From: VXRJ01 sp964636705
GTDB taxonomy: Bacteria; Acidobacteriota; Vicinamibacteria; Vicinamibacterales; UBA8438
Direction of reading: 5' to 3'
Length of the DNA stretch: 64,000 nucleotides
NCBI GenBank assembly: GCA_964636705.1
Contig: CAZWUJ010000009.1
Location: 61,864 to 125,863, forward strand
Numbering within the stretch: the stretch's first letter is position 1; every line of letters starts with the position of its first letter. The position numbers and the translations under genes are program-made. Under the pieces are notes generated by a model, which was given only the letters and a program-made list of their open reading frames with translations, searched no databases and was not told the origin of the DNA. Below are positions 27,119 to 36,067 of this stretch, piece after piece.

Positions 27119-29026
27119 ATGGCCGCCCAGGTGATGGAATCGATGAACCTCTCGCGTTTTCTCGGCCGCGCGCAGGCTCTGGTCGTAGCTTTCGTCGTCG
27201 CGGCGCCGGGAGTTCAGTACGCCTGCGGTCCCTCCGGCGGAACCACGCCCACGCCGACGCCCACGCCGCCGACGCCCACGCAGCCGACCGGCGGGCAGCA
27301 GAATCCCTGCCCTGCGATGGCCTCGCCGTCATCTGTCGCGAGCGCCATCAGTGCGGCAACCGGGTTCGGAGCCGACAAACGCGCCCCTTCCGTCGACGGC
27401 CACGCGCGCCCGACGGTACTCGACGCGCTCTGGGCCCACCGGATCGGGCTGGAGCGAGGGTTCGTGCTGCCCCCGGAAGGGAGCGCGGTGACCGAGGACG
27501 TGGGCGACATCGCAGTGCTGCAGGACGAGGGCGACCTGATCCTGACCCCCAACCTGTTTGATCTCCGCGACACCACGCTGCGCTTCGAACCGAACAGCGC
27601 CGGCGGTTACGACGCCAGGCGCGTAGGCCCGGCCACGTACCGGTCACCGGTGGGGCAGCAGGTACCGCTCGGAGACGACGATACGGCCCCGCTGACGTTT
27701 CCCTTCGAGTTTCCGTACTACGACGGCGCCCACGGCAGCGCCTTCGTCAACTCGGACGGCAATCTCACCTTCGCGGCGGGCGACGACGCCAGCACACGGC
27801 GGGACATCTCCCGCCTGCTGACGGGTCAGCCGCGCGTCGCGCCGTTCCTGGCCGATCTCGACCCGTCGGCCGGTGGCGCCGTATACGCCCGCGCCGCCGC
27901 CGACGCCGTCACCGTCACCTGGTGCGCGGTGCCGGAATTCGACAGAGAAACCAGCGCCGTCACGGTACAGGTGAGCCTGCTGCCGAACGGCAGCGTCGAG
28001 ATGACCTTCGACGCGGAGATCAGGACCCGCGGCGCGGTTATCGGGCTGTCTCCGGGCAGCACCTCCACGCTGGAGGCGGTCGACCTGAGCGACACCGGCC
28101 CTGCGCCGGGCGGCGCCGCCGCCGTGGGTGAACGGTTCTCGACGGACCACGAGCTCGACGTGGTCGCGGTCGCAGTCAAGTTCGCCGCGTCCCATCCGGA
28201 CACCTACGACCAGATCGTCATCTGGGCCAACCGGGGGGTCGTGTTCGACGCGTTCGCCTACCAGATCACGATCGGGAACGCGATCCAGGGCATCGGGAAG
28301 CAGCTCTACGCCACGCCGTCCGACTTCGAGAGCGACACGCTGGAGAGCCTGGTCGTGATGGGGTGGCTCGGCAAGTACTCGGTTGATCTCGCGGAGAAGG
28401 TGAGCGGCGAAGCGACGACGATGGCTCTCCTCGGGCATGAGACGGGGCACCGCTGGCTGGCCCGCCTGGAATTCAGCGATCACGACCGTGAACGCTCCGA
28501 GGCCCTCCTGGGCCGGCAGCGGTACCACTGGAGCTTCTTCATGGACACCAACGCCTCGGTGATGGAGGGCAACGACATCGAGGATCTGGGCGGGGGACAG
28601 TTCCGGACGGTGGCGGCGGAAGAGCGCTACAGCGCCCTCGACCAGTATGCGATGGGTCTGCGCCACGACTACGAGGTGCCGCCGTTCTTCTACGTCGAGT
28701 CACCGGCCAACGCGTCGCCGCCGGTGCGGAACATTTCGTCGCCGGAGGTCGGCGTCACCTTCAACGGCACCCGGCGCGACGTGCTGATTCAGCACATCAT
28801 CGAGGTCGAGGGGCCGCGGGTCCCGAACGCCGACCAATCTCCCCGCGTCCACCGGCAGGCGTTCGTCTACATCGTCGGAAGAGGCAGCACCGCTGACCCG
28901 GACGAACTCGCCAAGCTCGACACGATTCGGAGACAGTGGGAGCCTTGGTTCAGCGAGGCCACCGAGGGGCGGATGCGCGTGGAGACGCGGCTGAACCCCG
29001 GCGCCTCGGCGAGTCCGACACCCTGA
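27119..29026 (+). CDS. Secreted protein with NIDO-like domain and HExxH metallopeptidase-like motif
   Basis: This 635-residue protein has an N-terminal hydrophobic signal ('ALVVAFVVAAPGVQYACG', possibly a lipoprotein Cys) and a Thr/Pro linker ('TTPTPTPTPPTPTQPTG'). A nidogen-like region follows ('FPFEFPYYDGAHGSAFVNSDGNLTF', here spanning two fragments, then 'VAPFLADLDPSAGGAVYARA' and 'VTWCAVPEFD'). The second half contains 'TTMALLGHETGHRWLARLEF', an HExxH zinc site near residue 440, with downstream acidic candidates for the third ligand ('MEGNDIEDLG'). I do not recognise a characterised homologue; an extracellular adhesin/protease is inferred. It lies 71 bp after the TonB receptor on the same strand. 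Confidence 0.72.
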   Translation: MAAQVMESMNLSRFLGRAQALVVAFVVAAPGVQYACGPSGGTTPTPTPTPPTPTQPTGGQQNPCPAMASPSSVASAISAATGFGADKRAPSVDGHARPTVLDALWAHRIGLERGFVLPPEGSAVTEDVGDIAVLQDEGDLILTPNLFDLRDTTLRFEPNSAGGYDARRVGPATYRSPVGQQVPLGDDDTAPLTFPFEFPYYDGAHGSAFVNSDGNLTFAAGDDASTRRDISRLLTGQPRVAPFLADLDPSAGGAVYARAAADAVTVTWCAVPEFDRETSAVTVQVSLLPNGSVEMTFDAEIRTRGAVIGLSPGSTSTLEAVDLSDTGPAPGGAAAVGERFSTDHELDVVAVAVKFAASHPDTYDQIVIWANRGVVFDAFAYQITIGNAIQGIGKQLYATPSDFESDTLESLVVMGWLGKYSVDLAEKVSGEATTMALLGHETGHRWLARLEFSDHDRERSEALLGRQRYHWSFFMDTNASVMEGNDIEDLGGGQFRTVAAEERYSALDQYAMGLRHDYEVPPFFYVESPANASPPVRNISSPEVGVTFNGTRRDVLIQHIIEVEGPRVPNADQSPRVHRQAFVYIVGRGSTADPDELAKLDTIRRQWEPWFSEATEGRMRVETRLNPGASASPTP

Positions 29027-29053
29027 CCGCCCGCCGCTACTAGTCGCGAACGC

Positions 29054-29938
29054 ATGCTGACAGCGGAGCGCCGGCGGCCTGCGCGGGGGATCTTCAAGCG
29101 TCACGACCGCGCGGCCGACCTCGGTTGGCGTTTCCGCCTGCACGAGATCATCTTCGAAGCGGACACTGCCGCCGGGAAACTGTTCGACATCGCACTGATG
29201 CTCGCGATCGTCGCCAGTGTCGCGGTGGTGATGGTCGAGAGCCTGCCGGACGTGGGACCGGAGGTCGCCTTCCAGCTCCTGCGGATCGAGTGGGCGTTCA
29301 CCCTCCTGTTCACCGTCGAGTACTTCGCGCGCATCGCGGCGGTGAAGCACCCCTCGCGCTACATCTTCAGTTTCTTCGGGATGGTCGACCTGCTGGCGAT
29401 CCTTCCCACCTGGATCAGCCTGGTGCTGCCGGGTGGGCAGGCGTTGATCGTGATCCGCGTGCTGCGCCTGATTCGGGTCTTCCGTGTCCTGAAGCTTGGC
29501 CACTACCTGGTGGGAGCCGAGGAGCTGTCCGACGCGCTGCGCGACAGCCGGCCGAAGATCATCGTCTTTCTGGCTGCGGTTGCGTCGATCGCGGTCGTGA
29601 TGGGGGCGCTGCTCTACCTCATCGAAGGGGAGGAGAACGGCTTCACGTCGATTCCGCGGGGGGTGTACTGGGCAATCGTGACGATGACGACGGTCGGCTA
29701 CGGCGACATCTCGCCGCAGACCACCGCCGGGCAGTTCGCCGCCATTCTCCTCATGCTCACCGGCTACGCGATCATCGCCCTTCCGACGGGCATCGTGTCG
29801 GCCGCCATCACTCGGCGGCGGATGGGTGCGGTATCGACGCAGGTGTGCCTGGAGTGCGGCCGTGAGGGCCACGATCCCGACGCCAGGCACTGCAAGTACT
29901 GCGGCGCAACCCTCCGACCGGAAGACGCGACCGGGTAG
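29054..29938 (+). CDS. Voltage-gated-type K+ channel with C-terminal zinc ribbon
   Basis: This 294-residue six-transmembrane channel has the arginine-repeat S4 'IRVLRLIRVFRVLKL' (Arg at 135, 138, 141, 144), pore helix and selectivity filter 'TMTTVGYGD' (213-218 for TVGYGD) and S6 'ILLMLTGYAIIALPTG'. After S6 a short cytoplasmic tail ends in a four-Cys zinc ribbon (C265, C268, C280, C283 in 'CLECGREGHDPDARHCKYCG'). KvAP-like channels conduct K+ in response to voltage. A zinc-ribbon tail suggests gating by metal or redox, which is speculative. It starts at ATG 29054, 27 bp after the NIDO-like gene. Confidence 0.9.
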   Translation: MLTAERRRPARGIFKRHDRAADLGWRFRLHEIIFEADTAAGKLFDIALMLAIVASVAVVMVESLPDVGPEVAFQLLRIEWAFTLLFTVEYFARIAAVKHPSRYIFSFFGMVDLLAILPTWISLVLPGGQALIVIRVLRLIRVFRVLKLGHYLVGAEELSDALRDSRPKIIVFLAAVASIAVVMGALLYLIEGEENGFTSIPRGVYWAIVTMTTVGYGDISPQTTAGQFAAILLMLTGYAIIALPTGIVSAAITRRRMGAVSTQVCLECGREGHDPDARHCKYCGATLRPEDATG

Positions 29939-29951
29939 TTTGCCCAACCCC

Positions 29952-31079
29952 CTATTGCGGCGGCTTCACATTCAGGTCGCGGTCCAGCTCTACGACCGAC
30001 GCCCCCAGCGGCGAGAGGCGGCTCGCGTAGCGCGCGTCCGTGATGGTCACGCGATAACCGTTCTCCGTTTCCTCCACTCCGTAGGCGGGATACCGGATCC
30101 AGGTGAGCAGGCCCTGTACGTGCGGCGCAGTACGCGCCGCCGCGATGACCGTGTCGGCGTGCGGGCCGCGTGGGCGCCGGTCGATCGCACGCGCCGCCAC
30201 CCGCGGCTCCGGTCCACGCAGCCAGTCGAGATCGAGGAAGTGGTAGTGCTCCGCGTCCGCGACGACGATGTCGCGGCGGAACGGATTGCCCGGCGCCGGC
30301 GACGCCATGACCTCGATCGGCGTGTCGTCCCCCTGCTCGGCGAGCCATACCGCCACCTGTTCTTCCGCGAGGCGCGAAGCTGCGACCATCACCACGATGT
30401 AGGTCGCGATCGCGGAGGCGCAGATGGTGGCGAGGCGCGGCAGGGCATGCCGCCAGCGGCCGGTCGCGCGCAGCCAGACGATGCCCGCGACGCCGGCGCA
30501 CCAGAGCAGGCGCGTCGCCACCGGGGCGCCCTCGAAGCCGGTGACCAGCGATGTCGTCGCCACTCCCAGCACGACCCACGCGGCAAGTCCGGCGCGCGAC
30601 GTGCTGCGCGCGAGAACGACCGACGTTCCCGCGAGGAGCCAGACCCACGGGTCGACCACGAAGAGCGCATCGCCGTAGTACCAGGTGCCGGAGAACGGCA
30701 TCAGGAACCGCACGCCGTAGGTGTTCAGCCAGTCGAGGACCGGATGCGTCCAGACCGCGATGGAGCAGACCGCGAGGAGCGCGAGCGGCCGCACCGGCGG
30801 GCTGTTCTGCCGGGCCGGGCCGGCGAACCGGCGGCGGGCGCGGTCCACCAGCATCAGCAGGCCGGCCAGGGCGAGGGGCAGGACGACCATCGCCAGGATG
30901 CCGTGCGTCCAGCCGCGGCGGAAGCCGAGGGAGACGTCGCGCGTCATGAACAGGGTGATGGCGTCGAGGTCGGGAGCGTTCGCGCCGAGCAGCAGCGCCG
31001 GCGTGGCGAGCGCGGTGACACGGCGCAGGCGCGTCTCGGCGAGCGTCGCGCCGATCAGGGTGTGGGCGATTGGGTCCAT
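29952..31079 (-). CDS. YdjM-family membrane-bound metal-dependent hydrolase
   Basis: This 375-residue protein begins 'MDPIAHTLIGATLAETRLRR', then 'GANAPDLDAITLFMTR' and 'RRGWTHGILAMVVLPLAL', with a later 'WTHPVLDWLNTYGVRFLMPFSGTWYYGD'. These His/Asp positions and membrane helices define the YdjM (DUF457-related) family. The family is predicted to be a zinc- or metal-dependent membrane hydrolase; the substrate is unknown. It is convergent with the K+ channel gene (13 bp) and divergent from proC (60 bp). Confidence 0.85.
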   Translation of the reverse strand: MDPIAHTLIGATLAETRLRRVTALATPALLLGANAPDLDAITLFMTRDVSLGFRRGWTHGILAMVVLPLALAGLLMLVDRARRRFAGPARQNSPPVRPLALLAVCSIAVWTHPVLDWLNTYGVRFLMPFSGTWYYGDALFVVDPWVWLLAGTSVVLARSTSRAGLAAWVVLGVATTSLVTGFEGAPVATRLLWCAGVAGIVWLRATGRWRHALPRLATICASAIATYIVVMVAASRLAEEQVAVWLAEQGDDTPIEVMASPAPGNPFRRDIVVADAEHYHFLDLDWLRGPEPRVAARAIDRRPRGPHADTVIAAARTAPHVQGLLTWIRYPAYGVEETENGYRVTITDARYASRLSPLGASVVELDRDLNVKPPQ

Positions 31080-31138
31080 TGCCGCGCCATAGAATAAACG
31101 CCGCGCGGTCGGTGGCCGCGCCGAAACGGGAGCGAAGC

Positions 31139-31972
31139 GTGACAGATAACGTGTTGAGAGACGTGAACCTGGCCTTCATCGGGGCCGGCGCGATGGGTTC
31201 GGCGATGATTGGCGGCCTGGTTTCCCGCCGCGGCGTCGAGCCGGGGCAACTGACGGCGAGCGACCGGCATGACGAGCGCCTCGACGAGGTGCGGAATCAG
31301 TTCGGCGTCAGGACGACGCACGAGAACCGCGCGGCGGCGGCCGGCGCCCAGGTCGTCGTGCTCTCGGTGAAGCCGCAGGTCCTGCCGGGCGTGCTGCGCG
31401 AGTTGCGGGGGCATATCGATCCGAACGCGCTGGTGCTGTCGATCGTGGCCGGCGCCACGATCGAGACGATGGCGAACGGAGTGGACCATCGCGCCATCGT
31501 CCGGACGATGCCCAACACCCCGGCCCAGGTGGGCGAGGGGATGACCGTCTGGTGCGCGACGGAGGAGGTCTCCGAGGCGCAGCGGGCGCAGGCGAGCGCG
31601 ATCGTGGGCGCCCTCGGGAAGCAGTGGTTCGTGGAGGACGAGGCGTTTCTCGACATGGCAACGGCGATCAGCGGTTCCGGACCCGCCTACGTCTTCCTGA
31701 TGATGGAGGCGCTGATCGACGCGGCCGTGCACCTCGGCTTCTCGCGCGACGCGGCCCGGGAACTCGTGCTGCAAACGATCCGGGGCTCCGCCATCTATGC
31801 ACAGCAACAGCCAGTGCACCCGGCGGAGTTGCGCAACCGTGTGACGTCGCCCGGGGGAACCAGCGCCGAGGCCCTCTACCAGCTCGAGAAGGGGAACTTC
31901 CGGACGGTGATGTCGAAGGCAGTGGTGGCCGCCTACAACCGAAGCGTCGAGTTGGGCAGGAGCGGAGGCTGA
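31139..31972 (+). CDS. proC: Pyrroline-5-carboxylate reductase
   Basis: This 277-residue enzyme makes the last step of proline synthesis. It has the NAD(P)-binding 'VNLAFIGAGAMGSAMIGGLV', then 'VVVLSVKPQVLPGVL', 'VRTMPNTPAQVGEGMTVW', 'FLDMATAISGSGPAYVFLMMEALIDAAV' and the C-terminal 'VTSPGGTSAEALYQLEKG' (all family signatures). GTG 31139 gives the best fit to the family N-terminus. An open frame back to 31070 overlaps the divergent gene and lacks homology. Confidence 0.94.
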   Translation: MTDNVLRDVNLAFIGAGAMGSAMIGGLVSRRGVEPGQLTASDRHDERLDEVRNQFGVRTTHENRAAAAGAQVVVLSVKPQVLPGVLRELRGHIDPNALVLSIVAGATIETMANGVDHRAIVRTMPNTPAQVGEGMTVWCATEEVSEAQRAQASAIVGALGKQWFVEDEAFLDMATAISGSGPAYVFLMMEALIDAAVHLGFSRDAARELVLQTIRGSAIYAQQQPVHPAELRNRVTSPGGTSAEALYQLEKGNFRTVMSKAVVAAYNRSVELGRSGG

Positions 31973-32035
31973 CTCGGCGCCCGCCGGCGTGGCTGGAATC
32001 ACACTCGCGCGGTTTCGCTTAGTATCGGAAATCAC

Positions 32036-33603
32036 GTGCCGCCCGAAAACCGCCGCTACATCGTCACACTCGCCAGTGCCGCGGTCGCCATCCTCGTGCT
32101 GGGGGTGCTGCTCCGCCCGTCGCCCGTCGCCGACGAGCCGCTCCCGCCGCCGCCGTCGCAGGCGGAGCTGAGCCGGCTGGCCCGGCTCACGCAGCGCCGT
32201 TCCCTCGAAGCCATGAAGGAGTACTTCAGCGCCGTCGCGACCGATGCCGACCGTTCCGTCGTGCGTCTTCGGATGCTCGGCCGGAGTGGCGTCGTCTGGG
32301 CGCCCGGCGAGGTGGTGACCGCGCGTCTGGAACAGCGCTTTCCGCCGACTACGACGGTCAGCGGCGATGCCGGCGAACTGGGCGTTCCGCTCGCCGCCGG
32401 GGGGCCTCACCTGCCGATTGCATTGCTCGACGTGCCGGAGACGGGCGAGTTCGTCCCGGTGCGCCGCCGCGCGATAGAAGACCTGGATCCGGGAGCGTGG
32501 ACCGTTTTCGTGACCGACCGTCACGGCGCGGGTTTCTCGCCCGCGACGTATGTCGAGATTGCCGAGGTGCGTTGCGACGGGCGTCTGGTGCGCGATGTCG
32601 TTACCAGTGTGGCGCTCGGCCCGGAGCTGGCGGGCGCCGGGTTGTTTGACCTCGACAACAACCTGCTCGCCGTTGTGCTCCCGTGTGGCTTGCGCTTCGT
32701 CGCGGTGACGGCGGCGGATGTCGCGGCGCTGGCGGAGGAAGCGGTAACCGTGCGCTCGCGCATCGCCCGGCGGTACGGGATGACGCTCGACGTGGCGAGT
32801 TCCGAGGAACGGGAGCACCTGAGTGTTCCGTTCGGATTGTTCGTCCGCGACGTGTGGACCGGCGAGTTGGCCGACACGATCGGTCTCCGTCCCGGCGACG
32901 TCGTCATTTCGATCAACGCCGAGTTGATCCTGAACGTGGATCAGCTCGCACCGCTGATTGACGGCAGCGCGCGCCGCACGGNNNNNNNNNNNNNNNNNNN
33001 NNNNNNNNNNNNNNNNNNNNNNNNNNNNNNNNNNNNNNNNNNNNNNNNNNNNNNNNNNNNNNNNNNNNNNNNNNNNNNNNNATCCTGAACGTGGATCAGC
33101 TCGCACCGCTGATTGACGGCAGCGCGCGCCGCACGGAGCCCGCCTCCTCCACCGGGGCGAGCGACGAGTTGGACGGTGAGGAAGGGGCGGCCGAAGAAAC
33201 GCCCCCCGAGACTGCTTCCGCCGACGATGCCTCGGACGACGGAACGTTGGATGCAGCCGGCCAGGAAGTGGAGACATTCGAGCTGGGCGTGATGCGCGAC
33301 GGTGATACGTTGGTGCTCAACCTGCCGGTGGATCCGCCGGCGTTCGGCGAACTGGACGCGGCGGTGGTGGATGGCGGCCTCGTCTGGGACGACCCCGGCC
33401 GCGGTTTCCGGCTCGACGATGTCCGTCCCGGGACGGCGGCGGCCCAAGCCGGTCTCCGTCCGGGAGACCGCCTCCTGCGCATCGACGGTGCGGTCCCCGA
33501 CACACTGGACGTGGTCCGCGACGTGCTTGCCGCCGACCGCGACTCGCCGGTTCTCCTCGAGCTCGAACGCGGCGCGCGCCGCACGGCGATCCTGTTGCCG
33601 TGA
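32036..33603 (+). CDS. Membrane-anchored PDZ protein, HtrA-like, split by a scaffold gap
   Basis: The 5' piece (32036-32981) encodes an N-terminal anchor ('IVTLASAAVAILVLGVLL'), a region resembling a degenerate trypsin-like domain, and PDZ-type 'VRDVWTGELADTIGLRPGDVVISINAELI'. After 100 N the sequence resumes (33082) by repeating the last 55 bases, then continues with an acidic linker ('TGASDELDGEEGAAEETPPE') and a second PDZ ('VRPGTAAAQAGLRPGDRLLRIDGAVPD'). Collapsing the duplicate restores one uninterrupted frame of about 470 residues. No Ser-protease triad is evident, so it may be a scaffold rather than a protease. It starts at GTG 32036. Confidence 0.72.
32927..33136. other. Scaffold gap (100 N) flanked by identical 55-bp ends
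   Basis: Bases 32927-32981 and 33082-33136 are identical (55 bp), separated by exactly 100 N (32982-33081). The reading frame is continuous only if one copy and the gap are removed. This is the signature of two contigs overlapping by a de Bruijn k-mer length that a scaffolder failed to merge, not a biological repeat. Confidence 0.93.
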
Positions 33604-33612
33604 ACGGGGTCC

Positions 33613-34833
33613 ATGGACGAGCTCACCTCTCTCGGGCTGATCCTGCTGCTCGCGCTCCTGGCGGGCCACCTGGTGAAGTACGTGCGGATCCCGGAGGTGA
33701 CCGGCTACATCATCGCCGGCATCGTCCTGGGACCGTCGGTCCTTGGCTGGGTCTCCGCCGAGAACCTCATTGCCCTCGAGATTCTGAGCGAGGTGGCGCT
33801 CGGCCTGATTCTCTTCTCGATCGGATCCGTCTTCGAGTTCTCCCGATTCCGCCGCCTCGGCCGCCAGGTTCTCGCCCTCACGCTGATCGAATCGGTGCTG
33901 GCCTCGGTCATCGTAACGTTCGGCGCCCTCATCGTCGGCCAGCCCTGGCAGGTGGCGTTCCTTCTCGGCGCCATTGCCATTGCCACCGCGCCGGCGTCCA
34001 CGCTAATGGTGATCCGGGAATGCGACAGCGCCGGTCCTCTCACCGAGAACCTCCTGGGCATCATTGCCGTCAACAACCTCTTCTGCATCGTCGCGTTCAG
34101 CATTGTCGGGTCGATGATCGACCTCGGCGCGGGCTTCGGCCCGGGCGGGATTCTCGACGGCTTCTACCGGGCGATCTTCCCGCTGTTCTGGCAGATCATC
34201 GGTTCCGCGGCCCTCGGCTATCTGGTAGGCCTGCTGCTTGCCGGGTGGGCGACGCAGGTGCGGGAGACGGGCGAGCTGCTGATCCTGCTGGCCGGATCGA
34301 TTCTGCTCTGCGTCGGGGTCGCGCGACTGCTCGACATGTCGCCGCTGGTGGCGAGTCTGGCCGTCGGCGCGACGATGGTGAACCTCTCAGCCCGAAGCGG
34401 CAGCCTGTTCGCCACGCTGTCCGGCACTGATCCACCGTTCTACGCAATCTTTTTCGTCATCGCGGGCGCCGACCTGGACCTGTCGCTGCTCGCCTCGATG
34501 GGAATCCTCGGGGTGGTCTACGTGGTTGGCCGCGCCGTCGGCAAGTTCGCCGGCGCGGTCGCCGGGTCGCGGTGGCTCGGGCTGGAGCGCACCGTTCAGC
34601 AGTTCCTCGGCTTCGCCCTGTTGGCGCAGGCCGGTCTGGCGGTGGGTCTCACGCTGGCGGTGGGCCAGCGGTTCGAAGCCTATGCGCCGGTCGTCTCCAC
34701 CGTCGTTCTGGCTGGGGTCGCTTTCTACGAGATGGTCGGCCCCATCAGCACGCGCTTCGCGCTGATTCAGGCTGGCGAGTCCGGTCAACTCCGGCCAACC
34801 CCGGCTCCCGCGGACGCTCCGAAGCTTTATTAA
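33613..34833 (+). CDS. CPA2-family cation:proton antiporter (KefB-like)
   Basis: This 406-residue protein has about 12 transmembrane helices. Family motifs include 'GHLVKYVRIPEVTGYIIAGIVLGPSVLGW', here in two halves, 'SEVALGLILFSIGSVFEF' and 'GAIAIATAPASTLMVIREC'. It lacks the C-terminal TrkA-N domain of KefB/KefC, so it is the short membrane-only form. It likely exchanges Na+ or K+ for protons. It starts 9 bp after the PDZ gene and may be cotranscribed with it. The 3' end runs directly into the AT-rich island. Confidence 0.9.
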   Translation: MDELTSLGLILLLALLAGHLVKYVRIPEVTGYIIAGIVLGPSVLGWVSAENLIALEILSEVALGLILFSIGSVFEFSRFRRLGRQVLALTLIESVLASVIVTFGALIVGQPWQVAFLLGAIAIATAPASTLMVIRECDSAGPLTENLLGIIAVNNLFCIVAFSIVGSMIDLGAGFGPGGILDGFYRAIFPLFWQIIGSAALGYLVGLLLAGWATQVRETGELLILLAGSILLCVGVARLLDMSPLVASLAVGATMVNLSARSGSLFATLSGTDPPFYAIFFVIAGADLDLSLLASMGILGVVYVVGRAVGKFAGAVAGSRWLGLERTVQQFLGFALLAQAGLAVGLTLAVGQRFEAYAPVVSTVVLAGVAFYEMVGPISTRFALIQAGESGQLRPTPAPADAPKLY

Positions 34834-34937
34834 AATATATAGATAAAATTTTAATAACATAGGGTAGAGAGTCAGCTTGTATTCAATATATTTCTATCAA
34901 AAGTAAACATAGGTTTTGGCAGTGAAGAATTCTTGAA
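34834..34937. other. AT-rich island between antiporter and Fic genes
   Basis: This 104-bp stretch is dominated by A and T in an otherwise strongly GC-rich window. It contains an inverted repeat TTATTAAAAT (34827-34836) / ATTTTAATAA (34848-34857) with an 11-nt loop overlapping the antiporter stop codon. No gene is present. It could hold the Fic promoter or mark the junction of acquired DNA. Confidence 0.75.
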
Positions 34938-36038
34938 GTGCCACTCGACGACGGCTTGCAGCAAGTGCTGGAGGCCGCGACGCTCGCGGTCGGCCGCCTC
35001 GACAGCGTCCTGACGTTCCTTCCCGACAAGACGACCTTCCTGTACAGCTATGTCCGCAAGGAGGCGGTGCTCTCGTCGCAGATCGAGGGGACGCAATCGT
35101 CGCTCTCCGACCTGCTGCGTTACGAACTGGACGACGCGCCGGGCGCTCCGCCGTTCGATGACGTGGTGGAGGTTTCCACGTACATCGCCGCTCTTGAGTA
35201 TGGGCTGGGCCGGCTGCGCGACGGTTTCCCCCTCTCGAACCGTCTGCTGCGGGGAATGCACGGGGTCCTGTTGTCGCGCGGACGCGGCGCGGCCGTGACG
35301 CCCGGCGAGTTCCGCCGCTCCCAGAACTGGATCGGAGGGACGCGGCCCGGCAACGCCGCCTATGTCCCGCCGCCGCATACCGAGGTGCCGGACTGCATGG
35401 GGTCGCTGGAGCAGTTCCTGCACGCCCGGGAGGACGGCATCCCGGCGCTCGTCCGAGCCGGCCTGGCCCACGTGCAGTTCGAAACCATCCATCCGTTCCT
35501 CGACGGCAATGGCCGGTTGGGCCGGCTGCTCGTCACCCTGCTGCTGTGCGACGCTGGTGTCCTGCGCGATCCTCTTCTCTATCTGAGTCTCTACTTCAAG
35601 GAGCATCGCGCGGCATACTACGACCTCCTCAACGACGTACGGCGGACCGGCGACTGGGAAGCCAGGCTCGCCTTCTTCCTCGAGGGCGTTCGGGTCACGG
35701 CCACCGGTGCGGTTGAGACCTGCCAACGGCTTCAGTCGCTCTTCGAGCAGGATCGCCACCGGATCGAGCAGCAGGGTGGCCGGGCCCGTTCGGCGCTTCG
35801 GATCCACCAGGCCTTGACAACTCGCCCCATCCTCACGCTATCCGCCATTCTGGAAGAGACTCGCCTGTCATATCCGACTGTTGCGTCCGCGGTGGATATC
35901 CTCCGGCGCCTGGAGATCGTCGGATCGTTCAAGAGCCGGCGCCGCCGGTTCGTCGTCTACGATCGCTATCTCGCCATCCTGACCGAGGGCACCGAAACTC
36001 AGCAGTCTGCGTCGCGGAACGGTGCAGAATCCCCGTAA
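34938..36038 (+). CDS. Fic-domain protein (AMPylase-like), possibly shortened at the N-terminus
   Basis: This 366-residue protein has the Fic active site 'HPFLDGNGRLGR' (residues 185-196) with catalytic H185. The inhibitory alpha-helix motif 'SSQIEG' (about 46-51, Glu50) lies N-terminal, so it is a self-inhibited class II Fic. A winged-helix-like C-terminal domain ends the protein ('LSAILEETRLSYPTVASAVDILRRLEIV'). Fic enzymes usually transfer AMP to target-protein hydroxyls. Homologues typically have about 40 more N-terminal residues with a Pro-rich 'LPP' segment; here a TGA at 34923 and the AT-rich island replace them. GTG 34938 is the first usable start. Confidence 0.88.
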   Translation: MPLDDGLQQVLEAATLAVGRLDSVLTFLPDKTTFLYSYVRKEAVLSSQIEGTQSSLSDLLRYELDDAPGAPPFDDVVEVSTYIAALEYGLGRLRDGFPLSNRLLRGMHGVLLSRGRGAAVTPGEFRRSQNWIGGTRPGNAAYVPPPHTEVPDCMGSLEQFLHAREDGIPALVRAGLAHVQFETIHPFLDGNGRLGRLLVTLLLCDAGVLRDPLLYLSLYFKEHRAAYYDLLNDVRRTGDWEARLAFFLEGVRVTATGAVETCQRLQSLFEQDRHRIEQQGGRARSALRIHQALTTRPILTLSAILEETRLSYPTVASAVDILRRLEIVGSFKSRRRRFVVYDRYLAILTEGTETQQSASRNGAESP

Positions 36039-36067
36039 GGCGCGGCAGGGCGCGCCAGCGGGCGCCG

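Noticed and set aside
32927..33136. A genuine 55-bp direct repeat or domain duplication in the PDZ protein
   Set aside because: The copies are identical, lie exactly at both edges of a 100-N run, and only collapsing them keeps the frame.
34827..34857. Rho-independent terminator after the antiporter gene
   Set aside because: The inverted repeat is made only of A-T pairs and overlaps the stop codon, so it would be a weak RNA hairpin.
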